Source: Actinomycetota bacterium
Lineage (GTDB): Bacteria > Actinomycetota > Humimicrobiia > Humimicrobiales > Humimicrobiaceae
Length of the DNA: 5,179 nucleotides
Reading direction: 5' to 3'
Assembly (NCBI GenBank): GCA_028718045.1
Contig: JAQUMQ010000123.1
Span: 1 to 5,179 of the forward strand
This document shows positions 1-5,071 of this stretch, one piece after another. Both the position numbers and the translations under genes were made by a program. The notes below the pieces were generated by a model that had not been told where the DNA came from, made no database searches, and worked only from the letters and a program-made list of their open reading frames with translations. Positions within the stretch are counted from its first letter, which is position 1. Every line of letters begins with the position of its first letter.

Positions 1-14
1 TTTTTTTCTGGATG

Positions 15-43
15 ATTTTAGCACAATAAAATATTTAGAGCAA
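15..43 (-). promoter_or_regulatory. Candidate extended -10 promoter reading out of the window after xerC
   Basis: On the minus strand, TTGCTC (43-38) is followed after 17 bases by TAAAAT (20-15), which is preceded by TGC, giving an extended -10 motif. Transcription would start near position 8-9 and run off the left edge. In related clusters the gene after xerC is hslV, so this may drive hslVU, but that gene is not in the window. No terminator-like hairpin is visible between the xerC stop and this element. Confidence 0.42.
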
Positions 44-63
44 ATAATATGATAATTTTTAAG

Positions 64-981
64 TTATTGCCGACCGGCTCTTGGGTGAAATTTTTCATAA
101 TCCTTTTTTAATTTCTTTAAATTCAAGTGTGTGTAAATTTGAGTGGTATTAATGTTTTTGTGGCCAAGCAGTTCCTGAACTTCTCTTATTCCGGCACCTT
201 CCTGAAGCATATGGGTCGCAAAACTATGTCTTATGCCATGGGGAGAAATTTTCTTATTGATTTCCGCTTTTTTTAAATATTTATCTAAAAGAATTCTTAT
301 GTACCTTGTTGAAAGCTTTCTCCCGTATCTGTTAAGAAACAAAAACCTACTTTTTTTATAACTATTGCTGCTTTTTTCAAATAAAAACCAACTTCTTATA
401 TTTAAATATTTGATCAAAGATTCCAAAGCAATATCGTTCAAATATACTATTCTCGTATTTCTCCCTTTACCCAGAACTTCCACCTCTCTGTTTTCCAAGT
501 CTACTTTACTTAAATCGATATCGACTATTTCGCTGATTCTTGCTCCGGTTGAATAAAATAATTCAAAAATAGCTCTGTCCCTGATACCTATGTTGTCTTC
601 TTTGTCTATTTTTTCAAGCAAAGATTTGATCTCGGATTCAGAAAGAAAATTACAAAGTTTTTTTTCTTTTTTCGGAAACGAAATCAGATGGCTTAACTGA
701 ATATCAATTAAAAAATTGCGCTCTAAAAATTTAAAATAATTGATATAAGACGAATATTTTCTGATTATGGAATTGTTGCTATATTGGTATTTATCTAATA
801 ACTTTAAAAAACTTCTGAAAATATCCAAATTAATTTTTTTTACGTCTGATATGTTGTTTTTTTTAAAATAGTCAAGCATTAACAAAATATCATTTCTGTA
901 TGAAAGAATCGTGTTGGGAGTTAAATTTTTTTCATATTTTAAAAATTTTAAATATAATTCAAGACTCTCTTCTGCATTCAT
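64..981 (-). CDS. xerC: Tyrosine recombinase XerC/XerD family
   Basis: Xer recombinases act with FtsK at the dif site to resolve chromosome dimers before cell division. This 305-residue protein has the usual length. The N-terminal SAM-like core-binding domain (about 1-95) includes YLKFLKYEKNLTPNTILSYR. The catalytic domain (about 110-300) contains all active-site residues: R148 in STGARISE, K172 in GKGRNTR, H248 and R251 in PHGIRHSFATH, H274 in LLGHKN, and the nucleophile Y283 in QIYTHL. The HPRA near the C-terminus is typical of XerC/XerD rather than of phage integrases. The ATG at 981 gives the standard N-terminus. It has only an A-rich GAAAAG before it, not a full Shine-Dalgarno sequence, and it follows the 138-codon gene by 34 bases. 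XerC is preferred over XerD because xerC is the copy found in this gene cluster, commonly before hslVU; sequence alone does not separate them here. Confidence 0.95.
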   Translation of the reverse strand: MNAEESLELYLKFLKYEKNLTPNTILSYRNDILLMLDYFKKNNISDVKKINLDIFRSFLKLLDKYQYSNNSIIRKYSSYINYFKFLERNFLIDIQLSHLISFPKKEKKLCNFLSESEIKSLLEKIDKEDNIGIRDRAIFELFYSTGARISEIVDIDLSKVDLENREVEVLGKGRNTRIVYLNDIALESLIKYLNIRSWFLFEKSSNSYKKSRFLFLNRYGRKLSTRYIRILLDKYLKKAEINKKISPHGIRHSFATHMLQEGAGIREVQELLGHKNINTTQIYTHLNLKKLKKDYEKFHPRAGRQ

Positions 982-1015
982 CTTTTCGTTATTGACTTGC
1001 CATTAAGCACGATAT

Positions 1016-1432
1016 CTAAGAATAATCGCACTCTACATCTTTTAATTTTTTTCTTATTGCTTCCCTTAGATTGAAAGCATATTCGAAATTACTGTAAATA
1101 TTGTTTAAAACAGGACTTTGTAAATCAAAATTTTCACTTTTAATCTTTTCAAAAGAATTATTTATTGTGTTTAACATGTCTATGATCAAATCTCTTGCTT
1201 TATCCGATCTGTAATCCGTTTTCAGTTTATCTTTCGTAATGCCATCTTTAAAAGAATTTAATCTGTAAGACACACTGTCAAAAATTCTGCCGGTCCTTGA
1301 TGGGTTTAATTTTTTGTTTTTGTTTATTGACTTCAATACATCTTTTAGTTCTTTATTTATTATATTGTCATACTCGTATAAAACCAGCCCGAGTGGATTT
1401 TTTGGCTTTTCAATCTTTCGTTTGCCAAACAT
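1016..1432 (-). CDS. Unrecognised small basic protein between dprA and xerC
   Basis: I do not recognise this 138-residue protein. It is lysine-rich (20 Lys and 8 Arg against 20 Asp+Glu, so net positive) and reads as soluble and mainly helical. It has no signal peptide, membrane segment, CxxC pair or nucleotide-binding motif. The N-terminus is very basic (MFGKRKIEKPKNP). The middle has KLNPSRTGRIFDSVSYRLNS (41-60), and the C-terminus has a probable helix, NLREAIRKKL (121-130). The gene is likely real: it opens with an optimal AAGGAG, fills the space between two conserved genes in the same direction, and ends 34 bases before xerC, with which it is probably cotranscribed. Related clusters often carry topA and trmFO here, but the protein resembles neither and is not a visible remnant of either. 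A nucleic-acid-associated role is only a guess from charge and context. Confidence 0.8.
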   Translation of the reverse strand: MFGKRKIEKPKNPLGLVLYEYDNIINKELKDVLKSINKNKKLNPSRTGRIFDSVSYRLNSFKDGITKDKLKTDYRSDKARDLIIDMLNTINNSFEKIKSENFDLQSPVLNNIYSNFEYAFNLREAIRKKLKDVECDYS

Positions 1433-1439
1433 TATTTGT

Positions 1440-1445
1440 CTCCTT
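1440..1445 (-). promoter_or_regulatory. Strong Shine-Dalgarno AAGGAG for the 138-codon gene
   Basis: AAGGAG on the minus strand lies 7 bases before the ATG at 1432, an optimal position. It fixes the start of this unrecognised gene and supports it being truly translated. It also shows that this organism uses canonical anti-Shine-Dalgarno pairing, which makes the lack of such sites before yraN, yifB and dprA notable. Confidence 0.85.
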
Positions 1446-1546
1446 GTTTTTCAAATATATAATTGATATCATCCCTCGATGAACTATTTTTCGTAATCAT
1501 TTGCAACGGTTTATAAGATTTTATTGATTATTATAATAACATTTAA

Positions 1547-1561
1547 TATCAAATATTGATA
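1547..1561. repeat. Short palindrome, possible operator
   Basis: TATCAA (1547-1552) and TTGATA (1556-1561) are perfect 6-base inverted arms around a 3-base centre. The site overlaps the candidate -10 at 1561-1556. A second palindrome, TGATATCA (1464-1471), lies closer to the gene. In AT-rich DNA such short palindromes are common, so a regulatory role is speculative. Confidence 0.3.
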
Positions 1562-1584
1562 AGATTTATAAAACTGCATTTCAA
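1556..1584 (-). promoter_or_regulatory. Possible promoter in the gap before the 138-codon gene
   Basis: In the 187-base gap after dprA, TTGAAA (1584-1579) and TATCAA (1561-1556, 4/6 to TATAAT) are 17 bases apart on the minus strand. An alternative is the perfect TATAAT at 1535-1530, which lacks a good -35. A promoter somewhere here is plausible given the size of the gap and the strong ribosome binding site downstream, but which element is used cannot be read from the sequence. Otherwise the gap holds only a short palindrome (1547-1561) and no credible open frame. Confidence 0.28.
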
Positions 1585-1619
1585 AATAAATCAGTCAAAC
1601 CAAAACCTCTTAAAAACAA

Positions 1620-2849
1620 TCAGATTTTGCCGACTTTAACGAAATTATTAAAATTTACTTCTTTTACTATATTGTTTAACTGAAAAAATGTAATAACCTG
1701 AATAGTTTTTTTAACGTCAAGACCGGAACCGATCATTATCTCTTCCAGACTTTTACTTCTATAGCCAAGACAATTATATACTTTCGAATAATCTTCATCG
1801 GGAAACTTCTTTAAATTACCACAATCAGTAAATTGCGCATCTTTTTCGTTTAAAAAACCGGATTCGAACTTATCGTTGTTAGAATGACCTAATTTAAAAT
1901 TCCTATTGTTTTCTATCTTATTGTTTTCTATTTTATTAAAATCTATAGATTTTGAATATAGGGGATTTTTTATATAATTTTCAAGCTCTACTAAAATATC
2001 GTCGACAGATTCGGTTAGTTTTGCCCCTGCTTTGATTAGAGCGTGACAACCTTTGCTTTTTTCCGAAAATATATTCCCTGGTATAGCAAATATTTCTCTG
2101 TTTTCTTTTATAGCCGATCTTGCGGTAATAAGGGCACCGCTTTTTTCTTTTGCTTCTATTACGATTACTCCTGCTGACATACCGCTGATTATTCTGTTCC
2201 TAGCCGGAAAATTACTTTTTAATGGTGGAATTCCCGGTAAAAATTCGGTGATTATGCCACCATTTTCGATTATTTTTTCATAAAGATATTTATTCTCATA
2301 TGGATATTTGATATCTATTCCAGTCCCAAGAACACCTATGCTTCCGCCTTTTTCTTTTATCGCTTCTTGATGTGCTATTTTATCTATGCCGATAGCCATT
2401 CCGCTTACAATCGTAAAACCAATTTTTGACAACTGTGCGCTTAAATATGCCGCAACCTCTTTCCCGTACTCGCTGCAATCGCGGGTACCTACTATCGCGA
2501 TTTTAATATTATCGTTTCTGCTCACATTGTTTCCCTTGCAAAACAATAGCGGTGGGGGAAAATAAATTTCTTTTAAAAGTGCGGGATATTCTTTGCAAGA
2601 TATATTCAAAATACTTATGGCATTTTTATCGATATATCTTATTAATGAGTTTAAATTTTCATGTATATTTTTGGGACGATACATATCGTTGTCAAATAAC
2701 ATCGAATTTTTGTTTTTCTTTTTTAAAAAATAATCCGCAGTTGCCTTTAGATCTTTGATCTTTTTATAAATATTCATAAAATCAGATGGCTTTAACTTAA
2801 AGTCAAAAAACAATTTTAATAATTTTAAATTTATTTCTTCACTTATCAT
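1620..2849 (-). CDS. dprA: DNA processing protein DprA (Smf)
   Basis: DprA is a cytoplasmic single-stranded-DNA binding protein that protects incoming DNA and loads RecA during natural transformation. It is also widespread in bacteria not known to be competent. This copy has 409 residues. A helical N-terminal region (about 1-85) precedes a Rossmann-like core with IVGTRDCSEYG (119-129), SGMAIGIDKIAH (149-160), GTGIDIKYPYENKYLY (175-190), TEFLPGIPP (201-209), FPARNRIISGMS (214-225), SGALITA (237-243) and FAIPGNIFSEKSKGCHALI (254-272). A 60-residue Asn/Lys-rich linker (about 291-350) with a tandem KIENN repeat leads to a DprA winged-helix domain (about 352-409). All core motifs are present and no frameshift is seen. 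The ATG at 2849 fits the family N-terminus but lacks a Shine-Dalgarno sequence. It follows yifB by 56 bases, and a 187-base gap follows it. Confidence 0.97.
   Translation of the reverse strand: MISEEINLKLLKLFFDFKLKPSDFMNIYKKIKDLKATADYFLKKKNKNSMLFDNDMYRPKNIHENLNSLIRYIDKNAISILNISCKEYPALLKEIYFPPPLLFCKGNNVSRNDNIKIAIVGTRDCSEYGKEVAAYLSAQLSKIGFTIVSGMAIGIDKIAHQEAIKEKGGSIGVLGTGIDIKYPYENKYLYEKIIENGGIITEFLPGIPPLKSNFPARNRIISGMSAGVIVIEAKEKSGALITARSAIKENREIFAIPGNIFSEKSKGCHALIKAGAKLTESVDDILVELENYIKNPLYSKSIDFNKIENNKIENNRNFKLGHSNNDKFESGFLNEKDAQFTDCGNLKKFPDEDYSKVYNCLGYRSKSLEEIMIGSGLDVKKTIQVITFFQLNNIVKEVNFNNFVKVGKI
1905..1934 (-). repeat. 15-base tandem duplication inside dprA
   Basis: Two adjacent 15-base units, attgttttctatctt (1905-1919) and attgttttctatttt (1920-1934), differ at one base. 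They encode the pentapeptide KIENN twice (residues 306-315) in the linker between the Rossmann core and the C-terminal winged helix. The unit is a multiple of three, so the frame is kept. It looks like a recent slippage product in a region under weak constraint. Confidence 0.85.
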
Positions 2850-2859
2850 TTTTTTGACG

Positions 2860-2887
2860 ATTTTATTTATTTTGTATTTATTGTTAA
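2860..2887 (-). promoter_or_regulatory. Candidate promoter for dprA, very short leader
   Basis: On the minus strand, TTAACA (2887-2882, 5/6 to TTGACA) and TAAAAT (2865-2860, 5/6 to TATAAT) are 16 bases apart. The predicted start would fall near 2853, leaving only about four A residues before the dprA ATG. dprA has no Shine-Dalgarno sequence, so a near-leaderless transcript would fit. AT-rich composition makes chance matches likely. Confidence 0.35.
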
Positions 2888-2905
2888 AAAACGGTTAACG
2901 AAACC
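2886..2905 (-). terminator. Possible weak terminator just after yifB
   Basis: Directly after the yifB stop, GGTT (2905-2902) can pair with AACC (2896-2893) around a 5-base loop. One G and then six T (2891-2886) follow. The 4-bp stem is short and a competing GTTAA/TTAAC pairing exists, so termination would at best be partial. Its T run overlaps the -35 of a candidate dprA promoter. Confidence 0.27.
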
Positions 2906-4423
2906 TTAAATACTTAAAATCTTGTACTGAAAAGCTTCTATGAGATGATCCCGAGTTATTTCATCCGAATTATCCAAATCAGCAATCGTTCTTGATATTT
3001 TTATTAAACTCGATATGCCCCTCGCAGTTAGTTGTGTTTTTTTGGAAAGATCCGTCACGATCTTTCCCAAATCCTTATTTTGATTCATCCAAATATTTAT
3101 ATAGCTTGCTCCGGCTTCAGAATTATGGCGAATAATATCATTTTTATATCTGTCGTTTTGTATCGCAAAAGCTTTTTTTACTCTTTCTTTGATAGCATGG
3201 GAAGTTTCCGTCAAAATATTTCCAAAAAATTCTTCTTCTTTTAATCTTGGAAGATTGACTTGCATATCTATCCTGTCCAGTATGGGACCGGAAATCTTTT
3301 TCCAATATCTTTCAACTTCCTTTTTGGAACATTTGCACTTATCATTTTTATCTCCGAAATATCCGCAAAAACAAGGATTCATTGCCAAAATCAACATAAA
3401 ACTGCATGGAAACTTGTAAGAAGTATTATTTCTTGTAATAACTATGCTTTTATTTTCGATGGGCTGCCTCAATGATTCCAAAAGTTTTGATGGAAATTCG
3501 GAAAATTCGTCCAAGAACAAAATCCCTTTATGAGCAAGACTTATCTCACCAGGTTTTGGATAAATTCCTCCGCCGATAAGGCCGGGCTCGCTTATTGTAT
3601 GATGAGGATTCCTAAAAGGTCTTTCGATAATTAACTCGCAGTTAGGTCTTTTCAGTAAACCATATATTTTTGTAACTTCGATACTTTCATCATAATTTAA
3701 ATCCGGCATTATAGTTATTGCTCTTTGAGCAAGTAAGGTTTTCCCTGAACCCGGCGGTCCGACTATCAAAAGATTATGGAAACCGCTCGAAGCTATTTCC
3801 ATAGCTCTTTTTGCTCTGCTTTGTCCTTTTACTTCGGAAAAATCAATATCGTATCTACGCGAATGCACACCGTTGAATTTCTTGCTTATATAAACATACT
3901 TTTTCAATTCCTCTTTGCTTTCCAATATTTTTATGCATTCTATTAAGTCATGGCACCCTATTATCTTGATATTCTTTATAAGACCTGCCACATTTTCATT
4001 TCCTTTTGGAACAAAAAAATAATTCTTTTTTATGCTTGCAGCTTTTTGAGCCATGGACAGTATACCTCTCACCGGATTAATCAATCCGTCAAGAGATAGT
4101 TCGCCAATGAAGCAAGAACAATTAAAATAGTTGTCATTTATCTGCCCGCTTGATACCAAAATAGCCAGCGCTATCGGCAAATCATAAAAAGAACCTTCTT
4201 TTTTCAGGTCTGCGGGAGACAGGTTTATAATTATTTTCCTCATGGGAAACGTGAAGCCGGAATTTATTATCGAGGCTTTAACTCTATCGCGAGCCTCATT
4301 AATCGATTTATCCGGAAGTCCTACTATTATAAAAGAAGGCATGCCTCTTGAAATATATATTTCCACGCCGACTTTTACTGCTTCTATTCCTATTAACGAA
4401 AAGCTATCTAATTTAAAAAACAT
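2906..4423 (-). CDS. yifB: YifB/ComM family Mg-chelatase-like AAA+ ATPase
   Basis: This 505-residue protein matches the usual length of the YifB/ComM family. Characterised ComM proteins are hexameric ATP-dependent helicases that drive branch migration when incoming DNA is integrated during natural transformation. The N-terminal ChlI/S5-like domain (about 1-175) carries MPSFIIVGLPD at 28-38 and NLSPADLKKEGSFYDLPIAL at 67-86. The AAA+ domain has Walker A GPPGSGKT (222-229), Walker B GILFLDEF (300-307), a Cys4 zinc-binding insert (C351, C353, C363, C365) and the arginine-finger motif GPILDRID (R384). The Mg_chelatase C-terminal domain follows from about 400, with TARGISSLIKISRTIADL near the end. 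All key residues are present. I chose the ATG at 4423; a TTG one codon upstream (4426) is possible. Neither has a Shine-Dalgarno sequence, and the ATG sits in an inverted repeat. dprA begins 56 bases downstream, suggesting a shared role in DNA uptake or recombination. Confidence 0.97.
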   Translation of the reverse strand: MFFKLDSFSLIGIEAVKVGVEIYISRGMPSFIIVGLPDKSINEARDRVKASIINSGFTFPMRKIIINLSPADLKKEGSFYDLPIALAILVSSGQINDNYFNCSCFIGELSLDGLINPVRGILSMAQKAASIKKNYFFVPKGNENVAGLIKNIKIIGCHDLIECIKILESKEELKKYVYISKKFNGVHSRRYDIDFSEVKGQSRAKRAMEIASSGFHNLLIVGPPGSGKTLLAQRAITIMPDLNYDESIEVTKIYGLLKRPNCELIIERPFRNPHHTISEPGLIGGGIYPKPGEISLAHKGILFLDEFSEFPSKLLESLRQPIENKSIVITRNNTSYKFPCSFMLILAMNPCFCGYFGDKNDKCKCSKKEVERYWKKISGPILDRIDMQVNLPRLKEEEFFGNILTETSHAIKERVKKAFAIQNDRYKNDIIRHNSEAGASYINIWMNQNKDLGKIVTDLSKKTQLTARGISSLIKISRTIADLDNSDEITRDHLIEAFQYKILSI

Positions 4424-4486
4424 CAATTAATTATATACATAATTATTAATTTAATCAAATGCATATATGTATATAATTAATCGATG
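4421..4486. repeat. 20-bp near-perfect inverted repeat covering the yifB start codon
   Basis: The left arm (4421-4440, CATCAATTAATTATATACAT) is the reverse complement of the right arm (4467-4486) at 19 of 20 positions, with a 26-base loop. The single mismatch lies near the outer end. If a 4-base bulge is allowed, a further 6 bp (ttaaat/atttaa) can pair outside the arms. The first three bases of the left arm are the yifB start codon read on the minus strand, and six T (4420-4415) follow directly in the yifB direction. Each arm contains a TATAAT pointing outward. It could be an operator, a translation-blocking hairpin or a terminator-like structure; the sequence does not decide between these. 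Confidence 0.85.
4430..4458 (-). promoter_or_regulatory. Candidate promoter for yifB with predicted start at the ATG
   Basis: On the minus strand, TTGATT (4458-4453) and a consensus TATAAT (4435-4430) are separated by 17 bases, the optimal sigma-70-type spacing. The usual offset puts the first transcribed base at 4423, the A of the yifB ATG, so the message would be leaderless. This agrees with the absence of any Shine-Dalgarno sequence before yifB. The element lies inside the inverted repeat at 4421-4486. TATAAT-like hexamers are frequent in AT-rich DNA, so the good spacing and position support the call without proving it. Confidence 0.5.
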
Positions 4487-4565
4487 TTAAATATGCATAA
4501 AAAACTTATTTTGTAAAAACAGCTGATAGAAACCATATGAACAAATTATGATAACCTAAGATAAG

Positions 4566-4997
4566 TTATACATATGTAAAATGCTTGATACTGTAATCGA
4601 TACCTTTTTTTAATTTGCTGATATCTATGACATCATCGTGTTTTTCGAACAAGACCGCACTCCTTAACTCTTCCGAAATTATTACGGAGACTATATCGAA
4701 CCTGAAATTGTATTTTTTATTTTCGGTGATTTCATTATTCATTAAAAAATATTGCGAAGCTTTCTTTATTTTTTTCAGCTTATTGATTGCTACTGCCTCG
4801 AAAGGTAATCCGTAATCAAGACATGATCTGGTTTTAACCTCAATAAAAACCAGGTCGATTCGTTTTAGTGCGATTATGTCGATTTCGCCAAATCTGCATC
4901 TGTAATTTCTGTAGATAATCTTGAAATCTTTATCTTTAAGATAATCTGCAGCCAGTCTTTCCCCGAAAGAACCGATCGTTTTATTGTTTCTTGACAT
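4566..4997 (-). CDS. yraN: UPF0102 / YraN family nuclease-fold protein
   Basis: This 143-residue cytoplasmic protein belongs to the YraN (UPF0102) family, which has a Holliday-junction-resolvase-like, restriction-endonuclease fold. Its exact cellular role is not well established. The family motifs are all present: GSFGERLAADYL near the N-terminus (Glu13), NYRCRFGEIDII at 31-42 (Glu38, Asp40), and VFIEVKTR at 50-57 (Glu53, Lys55). The last two form the D-x(n)-E-x-K type active site, so the nuclease centre looks intact. FRFDIVSV at 98-105 is the usual last core strand. The protein is somewhat longer than typical members of about 120 residues because of a basic C-terminal tail from about residue 125. 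The ATG at 4997 is the only ATG in frame before an upstream stop. It has no Shine-Dalgarno sequence. Its neighbours, rnhB upstream and yifB downstream, are the usual ones for this family. Confidence 0.95.
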   Translation of the reverse strand: MSRNNKTIGSFGERLAADYLKDKDFKIIYRNYRCRFGEIDIIALKRIDLVFIEVKTRSCLDYGLPFEAVAINKLKKIKKASQYFLMNNEITENKKYNFRFDIVSVIISEELRSAVLFEKHDDVIDISKLKKGIDYSIKHFTYV

Positions 4998-5004
4998 ATA
5001 CCGT

Positions 5005-5010
5005 TTTATA
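5005..5010 (-). promoter_or_regulatory. Possible -10 element for yraN
   Basis: TATAAA on the minus strand ends 7 bases before the yraN ATG, so transcription from it would start about one base before the start codon. No recognisable -35 hexamer lies 16-18 bases further upstream (GGCTGT at the 17-base spacing), which weakens the call. It is listed because yraN has no Shine-Dalgarno sequence and because yifB and dprA show the same arrangement. Confidence 0.2.
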
Positions 5011-5023
5011 AAAATAAATTTTT

Positions 5024-5049
5024 AAAAACAGCCATTACCAAAATATGGC
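5024..5049 (-). terminator. Possible weak intrinsic terminator after rnhB
   Basis: Read on the minus strand, GCCAT (5049-5045) pairs with ATGGC (5035-5031) across a 9-base loop. Two bases later comes TTTTT (5028-5024). The stem is only 5 bp but has three G-C pairs, and it lies just downstream of the rnhB stop. In such AT-rich DNA a short stem plus T run can arise by chance, so this is a candidate only. Confidence 0.33.
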
Positions 5050-5071
5050 ATCAACTCTTAAAATAAACATC

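Noticed and set aside
365..556. Plus-strand open frame of 63 codons
   Set aside because: It lies entirely inside xerC on the other strand, has no ribosome binding site, and encodes a low-complexity hydrophobic product typical of an antisense shadow.
989..1003. Four-codon minus-strand frame (MASQ) just before xerC
   Set aside because: It has no ribosome binding site and does not overlap the xerC start, so it is probably chance.
3032..3475. Several overlapping plus-strand open frames antisense to yifB
   Set aside because: They overlap each other and the conserved AAA+ coding region, show no family motifs, and lack start signals.
4424..4426. TTG as the yifB start
   Set aside because: It adds only one residue, and the adjacent ATG fits the family N-terminus and the predicted transcription start better. 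It is not strictly excluded.
4242..4430. Plus-strand frame opposite the yifB N-terminus
   Set aside because: It is the antisense of a strongly conserved domain and shows no protein family features.
4484..4516. Ten-codon plus-strand frame (MLNMHKKLIL) after the mirrored TATAAT
   Set aside because: It is too short and has no ribosome binding site; it exists only because the inverted repeat copies the yifB start context.
4545..4572. ATAAC/GTTAT hairpin across the yraN stop as a terminator
   Set aside because: It is a 5-bp stem with a single G-C pair and no T run after it, so nothing supports termination.
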